From: Pirellula staleyi DSM 6068 | GTDB taxonomy: Bacteria; Planctomycetota; Planctomycetia; Pirellulales; Pirellulaceae | Direction of reading: 5' to 3' | Length of the DNA: 64,000 nt | Assembly: GCF_000025185.1 (NCBI RefSeq) | Contig: NC_013720.1 | Location: 1,612,001 to 1,676,000 of the forward strand | Shown: in pieces, positions 59,601 to 64,000 of the stretch | Numbering within the stretch: position 1 is the stretch's first letter | Layout of the letters: each line of letters starts with the position of its first letter | Position numbers and translations under genes: made by a program | The notes under the pieces: generated by a model | Told to the model about the DNA's origin: nothing | Database searches by the model: none | What the model saw: only the letters and a program-made list of their open reading frames with translations

Positions 59601-60451
59601 GCTCGAGCTACACGTACCACAACGTCCCTGGCAAGACGCTCGTCTACGGCCGCGGCGGCAACGACATCATCAACCAATCGAACCTGCAGATTCCGGCGGA
59701 ATTCTACGGTGAAGCGGGAGATGACTTCCTGACGGGCAGCTTCAACAACGACCTCTTGGTCGGTGGTCTCGGCAACGATCGCATCAATGCCAGCAGCGGC
59801 AACAACATCGTCTGGGGCGACGACGCTCCGACGAGCGACGAGCTCAATCCGCACGAGCTCAACATCGGCGGTAACGATACGCTGAGCGCGCTCGGCGGCA
59901 ACGATCTCTTCTACGCCGGTGGCGGCAACGATAGTGTGAGCCCTGGCGCGGGTGACGACTGGATCCACGGCGGCTACGGCAACGATCAGCTGAGTGGCAG
60001 CTCGGGCAACGACCGCATTTACGGCGCGCAGGGGAACGACACGATCAGTGGCGATGTCGGCGACGACTTCCTCAGCGGCGGCGATGGCGACGATCGGCTG
60101 TACGGCCGCGATGGCAACGACGTACTGATCGGCGGCGACGGCGTTGATCTGGTCGACGGCGGCAACGGCAACGACCTGGTGCTCGCGGCGATCACCACTT
60201 ACCAAGGGACGAGCGACACGGCGACGAGCAACACGTATAGCAGCGCGGTCGATGCCGCGATGCTCGCGCTGCTGGTGGCCTGGAACAGCGGCGGCCCGGT
60301 CGCCCCGAATCTCACCCACACCGACGACCTCGACCGCGACACCGTTTACGGTGGCAGCGGCAACGATCTCTTCGGCACCCACACCAATGCCGACCCCCTC
60401 ACCAGCGACATCCGCGGCGACTTCAACAACTCCCAAGACACCAGCCTCTAA
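47657..60451 (+). CDS. giant secreted adhesin-like protein with beta-strand and RTX repeats
   Basis: About 4264 residues from ATG 47657; the frame is open back to 47561. The N-terminus is basic and ends in RRLLLESLEQRLALDG (~26-41), the same type of planctomycete export motif as in the 1500-residue protein. Two similar ~320-residue modules follow (~259-582 and ~585-907). From ~1275 to ~2740 lie many autotransporter-associated beta-strand units such as LVKTGTGTITLAGTGTNNY and FTKIGTGTLTFSGTAANTY. Residues ~2850-3990 are repetitive and rich in Thr, Ala, Asp and Gly. The end (~3990-4175) has RTX-type calcium-binding nonapeptides (GGNDLFYAGGGND, GDDRLYGRDGNDVLIGGDG). No autotransporter barrel or TolC-type signal was seen, so the export route is open. 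It likely forms long surface fibres. Confidence 0.92.
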   Translation: MKPAPRLKSRVRTASSRMASCRKQQSRRLLLESLEQRLALDGTFHLLASSNFSQDWTNAGLITTNDDWSGVPSIIGYIGTGLASGDGVDPQTVLADGSSTAVDVNANQANPNGFGTGGVTEYAITDPTIALAGSGTANAPHIVLHLNTSGRENVTVSYRLRDLEDTSTDNSISPVAVQYRVGATGNYINLPTGFRSDVTTGPSTAAPDTLVSVVLPAGANNQSQVFVRIITTNAAGTDEMVGVDDISVTSTAAPFVIPTPGKIAGANLNVVQNDTGNNVTSVTVTTSQEFGNFSMFPGSNRGDYNVRIGSMSQAQTLAGGILITSVSQNGRDNGEGGVKYATASIDMGGTGYFIPIHEAPSGNEYNINVAAAYFPYSNFIGGFFRNDPTNNGPILAASSYTSAGIDVGEEFTQNGTGIYQFSIPGVNPLTDGILLVVGGKNEDNFGMTQAASATSWNVIVKDNDDDGGGSESDSVGLVYLPASDLYVTGKFSGNASKLYENGSYNIAQTGTGTYRLTIPGYTPNDGVLILSPEGNAGLNVDNIVSYEPDGNGWIIQTRDIPGNGLQNVEATVPVTSFAFIPSDPGHAQAPVAAANLIVVQNDTGNTPASVTVTTSEASGGFQMRPGSNRGDYNVQIGPTANDDVAGGVLISSVSQNGRDNGEGNGVVFATSAVENDAGAYFIPVHNAPGGAEWNINVAAAYFDYDDYLGGFFRNTTNGGALTVANASPGIVNGVNFIDNANGTYTVTLPGVNPLTDGVLIATGGKNEDNYALSVAATDTSWTIFNHDNGDNGAAFERDGVAFVYLPNSPSYISGKFYGDATTAVKNGAFSITTIAAGRYKLTIDGYLPGDGVLLLSPENFGNGVDNIVTYEPLVDGWEIQTRDLPQNPPTLQGMAATELVASFVFLPSAASSVGLDGSGNLIIEEIAGDTADNIILSRSGDNLRIYDPDNQLWLGAGATRIDANTIEVPLASITGNVQVSLLGNDDLLTIDQSAASFSIPGGIVYSGGGQISAAGDGLAVIGNSTSSTAVYTPSATTAGSGTILLDGTLLVSFSGLEPIDISGMLTATLATSATTTDENLTLTNGTDFFAGGTNNAILVSGTTGLGGTLIETAAFWNNTNLVITTDASIGNDTITIASADLHSNTNLSIDTGVGSDVIEIDGSLVFVGDVVLDSQQINFNTNGYVAAASVLLDAGSGAITDDDAGQDVSTPGDLLILAGAGGVNLDIQAGTLDAATTGNGNQTYRQSGAATLIDGLAAGSGTVTFATGTFNSSAANVITDTTSIALGAGATWNLSNFSETIAALSLSTGNPAGSLVATGTGTLTVGGNITLAGLVGDTASAEISGNLNLGGVQRSFVVAEAGPAFDLLVTAITSNGSVLKTGLGTLAFRNGSNSFGNTTISKGTVVADDFNNSLGTTGTITLGDANTGNDAVAFYLDPTSGGTINFTRPVTVASTGSTATATLGSNSGAAGIAFFSALVTINRDVVLRSTLTDRTQYRGGITGTGNVTINGGARTTWSTNPTLAEASNGASVFDFAGNISIEGTSSYLQTNSNFSTGASSLATKNLNVGAGAQLRMAYNSDVTVNQLTGSGTVNAYAASASLVAPSVFTIGASNGSSTFTGVITQNDSVLQLVKTGTGTITLAGTGTNNYAGGTVVSQGTLEAGKNSAFGTGTITLNDANTGANNTALIINANANGAAQTNTISNAVLVQNQGTGTTTIGTVHTSGSLGAATTFSGAFTLEKDVTLQAGQSDRTDFTGTFATSGPEIVDLTITRAAGSLGNRVIFQSTAKNINGDIFVSNIGGSVMLQIFTSNILPDSTDVDIAATSIFRLASVSETIAGLTGTGEVRANGTGNLTVGGNNASSVFDGILRSEGGSALNLIKTGTGTFQPTGANVHASNTITGGVLLIGADTNLGVASAGVTFNTGGTLRYGASFDPLTSRPFVLTGAGTIDTNGFNSTIGSLISGAGRLTKVGAGVLTLGNASNSFTGGLSINGGVISAASLAGGNGPSPIGGWLGTSAFFSFDGGTLRYTGTGASPGINRAFTINAGGATIEVTDPAATLNWTDAAGAGPIIGTGSLTKTGPGTLALLGSNSYSGGTFIVSGTVTASQNTSLGSAGVTMNTADTGASNTSLLLAPTRTLGNAITVANVGTGTTTIGSLAGSTGVATFSGAIALGKDVTFLAQNTTTQNAGNDPGQTNFTGNITGAGGVTITGGNLVSYRNNASSKSYTGTTVIDGNSRLSLYNSASTPVNSTVDIRSGSTLIAEGIGSTIGGLTGAGNLVANSFWGTSTLSVGNNSASTDFSGVASGPLNFTKIGTGTLTFSGTAANTYTGTTTVNTGTLELNKTAGVNAIAGNLAIGDGTGGANADLVRLLASNQIADTATVTVNGTSGQFNLNGFNETISVLAGAGNTTLGAGNLTLVGGTQTVSSVISGSGGLFYAPAALGNLTLAADNTFTGGVTGSNPNARFILTHANGFGTGTVTLPNYTANTTEANPAIGFDFGANTTTVVDNNIVIGSGPFLNQFTVIPNNTQVVRLTGEISGGNAGATHRFNSSGSSQHNNTFTLENSSNSFTGNISIFRGTLGVSSDGSLGNAANDILLDVTNIVPGGLRFDAAMTLGAGRTLNFLDTTRVNTNGFDVTVLGVVASSDGDNTFVKDGLGTLSLQGINTTTSPIRIDAGRLNLNGSTLAAASFTVHNGGTLGGTGDINGTVTVNTGGTVDPGLSPGVLESGSVSFAADAIFSVEIGGGDAGDGAGFHSQLDVTGTISINTAADLAIASFGGYVPVDGESYIIIRNDGTDLVTGNFEGLAEGTIISADFLGSGKTARITYQGGDGNDVAIIVDGPATFTGTAGADDFEIRRVVSGPANLIQLLLGGSVIDSRPTASLGTTSEYTINAGASDDSLFVNYGASGGLYDFPITFNGETGSDDLTIGGNTVTTIEHTYVNDSDGDIDLDGRVITYTGLAPITDNMSAANRIFTFTGGAETITLSDIAGAGISQIDSTLGELTTFTAPTSSLTINTTGGGADTLILAGIDPILAAGFSSFAINGDASDALSITGTIDLATGPTAASATISTGAISFLGGQLSADSSISLTATGAITTDTAAIDVVTTDLSMSAGTGILLDTSVTTITSATSTAGNIIITELNGLTATLITASAGSITLSTPTGNLAIGALTAVGDATLVATTGAITDANAGVLNLSANNLSATSATGIDLDTSIATLTASVTGTGAIDIDEASAITLTSITTNNGLVDITSATGTMTVTSINAAGAVNLAVTDTGAADDDIIVSGTLSSTSNVVLLAGDDATLSGTISATGTVSVTIDAASADVGGATLSFAGDIDAVSATFTGGAEIDTFNVRPDQDNGLASTPISIFGGDPTMPAGDLLVLDITGLGVPTLTLGAVNYSGVWSFGASAAGVAYSSIETVQTTPLTSVYNLVLDMRIAGFQNGAADAIEIFLSAPNVFEVEVNGLGKFSGQADTINSFTVIGSSDSESLTIRETAAGLPSFDGAAPLVDNSLASGGVSNGAHLNIAADAYYTASNLTDVTIHFDGGLGDNSLALELLTAADVGYFSDVLDGQGSGNVGVGPSGAPLTLVSFADLDTLILDGAGGNLVVDASSSTSTADIEISDDGAAADGVTEITADTGLVATTTFEGFLALDLIAGGGNEAIDLVNIDSTSSLTSIDIVAGSSLAATDNSAHTVRIHAIKSGVPVTVTGDIGVDTFQVFDSGNSASNIASTLSFNGVAGDDDSLIVVDSGSVSADSVVITRTTIEGLTIASGIDITFTSIDDLDVTTSGGADTIRVNMTEAANDLDTAVVTGAGDNDQFYVNAADFLARLTLNGGLGDDTFGGTPSSTAPGYLLSASELDGVDDMIRPSLTTPFFINGNDPSVLPGDVLNIDVSALGGGLAATSPVLVSSGQVLSSTHATVTFTTIEDLNLADDGEMTSATINDIYIRGTNGNDTIQFARANTTLEPSRTRVQIGSSYTYHNVPGKTLVYGRGGNDIINQSNLQIPAEFYGEAGDDFLTGSFNNDLLVGGLGNDRINASSGNNIVWGDDAPTSDELNPHELNIGGNDTLSALGGNDLFYAGGGNDSVSPGAGDDWIHGGYGNDQLSGSSGNDRIYGAQGNDTISGDVGDDFLSGGDGDDRLYGRDGNDVLIGGDGVDLVDGGNGNDLVLAAITTYQGTSDTATSNTYSSAVDAAMLALLVAWNSGGPVAPNLTHTDDLDRDTVYGGSGNDLFGTHTNADPLTSDIRGDFNNSQDTSL
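48431..50375 (+). repeat. duplicated ~320-residue module in the giant protein
   Basis: Two tandem copies, about 48431-49400 and 49408-50375. Both begin with a LNVVQNDTGN / LIVVQNDTGN motif, continue with PGSNRGDYNV and SVSQNGRDNGEG, and share NPLTDGILLV / NPLTDGVLIA and GYTPNDGVLIL / GYLPGDGVLLL. The copies have drifted but keep their order, so the duplication is not very recent. Confidence 0.85.
59640..60190 (+). repeat. RTX-like calcium-binding repeat array
   Basis: About 15 units close to GGxGxDxUx with GND or GDD, coded in a highly repetitive GGCGGCAACGATC-like pattern. Such arrays fold as calcium-bound beta-rolls outside the cell. Confidence 0.85.
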
Positions 60452-60560
60452 AGCAGCCAGGGACCAGAGGCCAGGGGCCAGAGAAGGCCTGAGACCAGAG
60501 GCGAGAGGTGAGAGAAAGCAAGAGACTAGGATCTAGAGACTAGGGTCTAGCCAAAGTCGG
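60452..60560. repeat. purine-rich intergenic repeat
   Basis: Begins 12 bases after the giant gene's stop with GGGACCAGAGGCCAGGGGCC and related AGAGGCGAGAGGTGAGAG units, then two tandem 14-base copies AGAGACTAGGATCT (60521-60534) and AGAGACTAGGGTCT (60535-60548), differing at one base. No hairpin terminator is seen. Its origin is unknown; the rest up to 60708 holds no gene. Confidence 0.8.
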
Positions 60561-60708
60561 AGCAGGCTGAAGCAGCTGAAGAAGAGCAGCAAAATCGAGC
60601 AGCCAAAGGTGGCTGCTCGGGGGGCGATGGGTTTGGCTCGCAATGCGTGGGAGGATCGGTTCTACTGCTCGGTGCAACAAGGTTTCGTTGTAGCGAGGGT
60701 AAGAGCTC

Positions 60709-61833
60709 ATGGATCGTCGTCAGTGGGGATATGCCGCAGTTTCGGCGGCGCTCGTTGGGGCAAGTTCAGCTCCGCAGGGACCGCTCGTCGCGCTGCTGAC
60801 GGCAGCGGAGCCTCAGATGCGACGGACGCACACGACGATCGAAGGGGACTCGTTCCTGGTGAATGATCGGCCGACTTATGCCGGTCGCTCGTGGCGCGGT
60901 AAGTCGATCGAAGGACTGCTGCTGAATGCCCGTTTTGTGCAAGCGACGTTCGACGATCTGAATGTCGATACACGCTCGCGATGGGTCTATCCCGACACAA
61001 AAACGTGTGACCCTCGGCGCAACACTCGCGAGTTTCTCGAGCAAATGCCGATCTGGCGCAAAGCAGGACTCCTCTCGTTCACACTCTGCTTGCAAGGGGG
61101 TAGTCCCGAGGGGTACTCCAAAGATCAGCCGTGGGAGAATAGTGCGTTCGATGCGCAGGGAAAACTCCGCGCGGAGTACTTGGCGCGACTCGAGCTCATT
61201 CTGGATCGAGCCGATGAGCTGGGGATGACGGTGATCTTGGGCTACTTCTACTTTGGCCAGGATCAGCGGCTCGAAGAGGAGTCGGCGGTGATTCGCGCGG
61301 TCACCGAGGCGACGGAGTGGCTCGTCGCCAAAGGTTACCGAAATGTGCTCGTCGAGATTGCCAACGAGTGCGACAACGCGAAGTACGATCATGCGATCAT
61401 TCAGCCGAAGCGAGTGGGCGAGCTGATTGCGCTGGCTCAGAAAATTGGCAAGCCGATCGATCTGAAAGTCGGTGTCAGCCACAACGGCGGGCGCGTGCCG
61501 AGCCAGGAGCTGATCGCCGCCAGCGACTTTGTGCTACTGCATGGCAATGGCGTGGCCGAGCCTTCACGAATCGGTGCGATGGTGGAGCAAGTGCGGCGTA
61601 GTCCTGCCTATCGACCAAAGCCGATCTTATTCAATGAAGATGACCACTTCGATTTCGACCAAGAGGAGAACAACTTTCAGGTTGCGCTGGCCCACCGAGC
61701 TTCGTGGGGCTACTTCGACCCGGGCAAAAGCAACTACGTCGACGGCTATCAGTGTCCCCCGGTGAACTGGTCGGCGAGCACCGATCGAAAGCGGGCGTTC
61801 TTCGAGCTTCTGGCCGAGATCACCGGCAGCTGA
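60709..61833 (+). CDS. secreted glycosidase-like (TIM-barrel) protein
   Basis: 374 residues from ATG 60709, with a GAGG ribosome-binding site upstream. The start MDRRQWGYAAVSAALVGASS is a signal peptide with an RR pair (Tat-like). The middle follows a glycoside hydrolase family 5-type barrel: MTVILGYFYFGQDQRLE on a strand-loop, VLVEIANECDNAKYD with the N-E pair that would hold the acid/base (~218-219), and ILFNEDDHFDFDQ near ~310 that could hold the nucleophile Glu. The substrate is unknown, and activity is not certain because only motif context supports it. It is downstream of the giant adhesin but has its own start region. Confidence 0.7.
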   Translation: MDRRQWGYAAVSAALVGASSAPQGPLVALLTAAEPQMRRTHTTIEGDSFLVNDRPTYAGRSWRGKSIEGLLLNARFVQATFDDLNVDTRSRWVYPDTKTCDPRRNTREFLEQMPIWRKAGLLSFTLCLQGGSPEGYSKDQPWENSAFDAQGKLRAEYLARLELILDRADELGMTVILGYFYFGQDQRLEEESAVIRAVTEATEWLVAKGYRNVLVEIANECDNAKYDHAIIQPKRVGELIALAQKIGKPIDLKVGVSHNGGRVPSQELIAASDFVLLHGNGVAEPSRIGAMVEQVRRSPAYRPKPILFNEDDHFDFDQEENNFQVALAHRASWGYFDPGKSNYVDGYQCPPVNWSASTDRKRAFFELLAEITGS

Positions 61834-62194
61834 GCATAAAAGAAATTCTTGGTGGGTGTTCGGCCGCAGGCTGGCATCGCTGGGTGATCAGCGGACCCTT
61901 CCAGGGGCGTGAAAAAAGCTGCTCGAGAAGGAGTCCACTGTCGGCTGAATGGGCAAATGGGGGTTGCTAGGGAACTGATTTGCGACGAGCTGAGAACGTT
62001 TTTCGAGGAGCATTCCCGGTGGGCTGATGTGGCAAAGAACAGCCGACCTGCCGCTAGCTGGCAACGGAAAACCGCAGATTTCGAGGGGCTTTTGCTGGGT
62101 TGTGGAGATTGGGCGTAGGGCTCTATAATTTGCCGTTTAGGTTTTTGGGCCCGCCCGGTCCCAACTTCGGGTCGAGTTATCAGGAGCGCAATCA
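61834..62194. other. intergenic region upstream of metK
   Basis: 361 bases. It holds the promoter-like pair listed at 62100-62129. I looked for a SAM riboswitch before metK and saw no recognisable SAM-I, SAM-II or SAM/SAH core. A GGGCCC-rich stretch and CCCAACTTCGGG lie in the 60-base leader and could form a hairpin. Confidence 0.4.
62100..62129 (+). promoter_or_regulatory. metK promoter
   Basis: TATAAT at 62124-62129 is a perfect -10 box, with TTGTGG at 62100-62105 as a fair -35, 18 bases apart. Transcription would start near 62136, about 60 bases before metK. Confidence 0.6.
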
Positions 62195-63385
62195 GTGGCA
62201 TCGGGAAAGTTTTTGTTCACCAGTGAATCGGTCAGCATGGGTCACCCCGACAAGCTTGCCGATCGTATTTCGGATGGCGTTCTTGATGCTTGCTTGGCGC
62301 AAGATCCGATGAGCCGCGTGGCTTGCGAAACGCTCGTCACCACCGACTTCTGCTGCTTGGCTGGCGAAATCACCACCAAGGCTGTGGTGGACTTCGAGAA
62401 AGTGGCTCGCGAAGTGATTCGTGAAGTTGGCTACGTCGACGACCGCATCGGCTTCTCGGCCGACACCTGCAAGGTGGAAGTGCGCCTGCACAGCCAAAGC
62501 CCCGACATTGCTCAAGGTGTGAACGACGACGCCACCAAGGGAAAAGATATCGGCGCTGGCGACCAAGGGCTGATGTTCGGCTTTGCTTGCGACGATACCC
62601 CCGAACTGATGCCGCTGCCGATCGCTCTCTCGCACCGCATCCTGAACCGCCTGACCGAAGCTCGTCAAAACAAAGAAGTGTCGTGGCTCCGTCCCGATAG
62701 CAAGAGCCAAGTGACGGTGGAATACGATGGTGATCGCGCTGTCCGTATCGACACCGTCGTCGTCAGCACGCAGCACGACGAAACCGTCAGCGACAAGCAA
62801 GACGTAATTCGCGACTTCGTGATCAACAAGATCATCAAGCCCGAGCTGCCTGAAGAATTGGTGACCGGCGAAATCACCTATCACATCAATCCGACCGGCA
62901 AGTTCGAAGTGGGTGGACCTCACGGCGACTGCGGTCTGACCGGCCGTAAGATCATTGTTGATACCTACGGTGGTTGGGGTCGTCACGGTGGTGGTGCGTT
63001 CAGCGGTAAGGACCCCACGAAGGTCGACCGCAGCGCTGCCTACATGGCTCGCTACGTGGCCAAGAACATCGTGGCTGCTGGTCTTGCTTCGCAGTGCGAA
63101 GTGCAGCTGGCCTACGCCATCGGTGTGAGCGAACCTGTCAGCATCAACATCAACACGTTCGGCACGGGTCGCGTTTCGGAAGATCAACTCGTCACGCTGG
63201 TGCGTCGTAACTTCCCGCTCACTCCCAGCGGCATCATTCGTCACCTCGACCTCCGTCGTCCGATCTATCGCAAGAGTGCTGCTGGTGGCCACTTTGGTCG
63301 TGCTCTTCCCGAATTCAACTGGGAAAAGACCGACAAGGCTGCCATCCTGGCCGAAGAAGCTGGCATCGCCGCCGCTGCTCGCTAG
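62195..63385 (+). CDS. metK: S-adenosylmethionine synthetase
   Basis: A 396-residue cytoplasmic enzyme making S-adenosylmethionine from methionine and ATP. It starts with GTG 62195 after an AGGAG ribosome-binding site 8 bases upstream. Motifs: [20 protein letters not shown] at the N-terminus, [10 protein letters not shown] (the ATP-binding nonapeptide), [20 protein letters not shown] and [20 protein letters not shown]. The length and motif order are standard. Codon use shifts towards GCT/GGT/CGT, the mark of a highly expressed gene in this genome. A strong terminator follows it. Confidence 0.98.
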   Translation: MASGKFLFTSESVSMGHPDKLADRISDGVLDACLAQDPMSRVACETLVTTDFCCLAGEITTKAVVDFEKVAREVIREVGYVDDRIGFSADTCKVEVRLHSQSPDIAQGVNDDATKGKDIGAGDQGLMFGFACDDTPELMPLPIALSHRILNRLTEARQNKEVSWLRPDSKSQVTVEYDGDRAVRIDTVVVSTQHDETVSDKQDVIRDFVINKIIKPELPEELVTGEITYHINPTGKFEVGGPHGDCGLTGRKIIVDTYGGWGRHGGGAFSGKDPTKVDRSAAYMARYVAKNIVAAGLASQCEVQLAYAIGVSEPVSININTFGTGRVSEDQLVTLVRRNFPLTPSGIIRHLDLRRPIYRKSAAGGHFGRALPEFNWEKTDKAAILAEEAGIAAAAR

Positions 63386-63457
63386 TGCAGCTGCTCCGCT
63401 GTGTTGGAGTGTCGACAACAGCCGCTGACGGATTCATCCGTTAGCTCCGAAAAACGC

Positions 63458-63503
63458 AAACGCCGAGTGCCATCTTCCAACGATGCCCTCGGCGTTTGTT
63501 TTT
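63458..63503 (+). terminator. rho-independent terminator of metK
   Basis: AAACGCCGAG (63458-63467) pairs perfectly with CTCGGCGTTT (63488-63497), followed by a T-rich run GTTTTT. It lies 73 bases after the metK stop. Confidence 0.85.
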
Positions 63504-63649
63504 GCGCTGTCGCTGTCTTGGCTTAGCCTTTTTGGGGCAGCCCGGTTTGGGCAGGCCTGTTTTGCCCGCTGGCATATTTTGAGCAACAAGGTTCTGCTAC
63601 GATTCGCGAGTTCTCGCCATCGATCGGGTAGGCCTCGAACCGAATTTCC

Positions 63650-64000
63650 CATGCACTCCGCCACCGCAACCACCGCGCGCGACGATCTTCAGGCGGTCAT
63701 CGTGCGCGCAGTGATCGGAGCGGCTGCGACCTCGCTGCTGGTGGTGCTGGTGGTGCTGGCACTCACGCAGCTGACTCTCGGGCTCGCCCTCGTTGTGATC
63801 AGTGGCAGCCTCGTCTCGCTGGGGCTCGTGATCTACTGTTTTTTGCTCGACCGAGCAGCGGCTACCGAGACACTCAGCGTCGCCAGAATCGCCCCCGCAG
63901 CGACCTCTGAGATCCGGCTCCCTTCGCCTCCAGCTACTGCTCCGGAAGTCGAGCAAGAGACAGAGCTTGCAGCGAATCTGCTTCGGGAATCTGCACTCGA
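63650..64000 (+). CDS. membrane protein gene cut by the right window edge
   Basis: From ATG 63650 the frame is open to the last base (117 codons, no stop). The peptide starts MHSATATTARDDLQAVIVRA, then has two hydrophobic helices (~20-42 and ~45-66) and a Pro/Ala/Glu-rich region. The right arm is likely cytoplasmic and may lead into a sensor or signalling domain that lies outside the window. No family is assigned. Codon use matches the neighbours, and a minus-strand frame across it is a shadow. Confidence 0.7.

Noticed and set aside
57812-60436. 874-codon minus-strand frame, with others at 52274-53344, 54377-55336, 55427-56482 and 56536-57726
   Set aside because: They mirror the low-complexity codon pattern of the giant gene. 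Products are biased (Val/Ala/Glu/Arg strings) with no motif or ribosome-binding site.
61834-62194. SAM riboswitch before metK
   Set aside because: No recognisable SAM aptamer core was found, and the leader after the TATAAT box is only about 60 bases.

Overview
The window reads as a chromosome segment of a planctomycete, most likely of the Pirellula/Blastopirellula/Rhodopirellula group (Pirellulaceae). Reasons: two very large secreted proteins share a basic N-terminus ending in an R-R-L-x-x-E-x-L-E-x-R motif typical of planctomycete surface proteins; there are sulfatases of two subtypes plus a truncated third; several short membrane proteins and ABC permeases have planctomycete-style sequences; and most of the window has GC-rich, GCG/TCG/CTC-heavy codon use. 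Genus assignment is inference only.

Layout. (1) Bases 1-10,600 are an accessory region, visibly more A/T-rich and mosaic. It holds the possible end of a gene at the left edge, a Stealth-like sugar-phosphate transferase candidate, a 1500-residue Calx-beta surface protein with a GSGSGGAS tandem-repeat linker and a small membrane-anchored partner, a decayed IS5-family copy next to an intact 859-bp IS5-family element, a P-loop NTPase fragment, a reading frame broken by two in-frame TAG codons, two tRNA-3'-end-like scars, a sulfatase N-terminal remnant and REP-like hairpins. (2) 10.6-28.0 kb is housekeeping: soluble transhydrogenase (sthA), a FlgI-like/HEAT lipoprotein, SMC, an Upf1-like helicase, a class II photolyase fused to a renalase-like flavoprotein, a polytopic membrane protein, thymidylate synthase, dihydrofolate reductase, a serine beta-lactamase-like hydrolase and a DUF2721 protein. 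(3) 27.5-29.4 kb is a SUF Fe-S pair (sufU-sufS). (4) 29.7-35.1 kb is a four-gene ABC-2-type transport operon with overlapping ATGA junctions. (5) 35.1-47 kb, mostly minus strand: an esterase, acetyl-CoA synthetase, two sulfatases, a membrane zinc peptidase, a HEAT/LRR/PDZ protein and assimilatory sulfite reductase. (6) 47.6-60.5 kb is one gene for a ~4264-residue adhesin-like protein with duplicated N-terminal modules, autotransporter-type beta-strand repeats and C-terminal RTX-like repeats. (7) The right edge has a glycosidase-like secreted protein, metK with a clear terminator, and a membrane-protein gene cut by the window end.

Working together: thyA and folA form the dTMP/folate cycle pair. 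sufU/sufS supply Fe-S clusters, which the sulfite reductase needs. The sulfatases release sulfate outside the cytoplasm while the sulfite reductase assimilates sulfur inside. The strongest candidates for something unusual are the photolyase-flavoprotein fusion, the Calx-beta protein with its amphipathic C-terminal segment and partner gene, and the FlgI/HEAT lipoprotein. Gene starts were chosen by eye from ribosome-binding sites, signal peptides and family length; no similarity search could be run.
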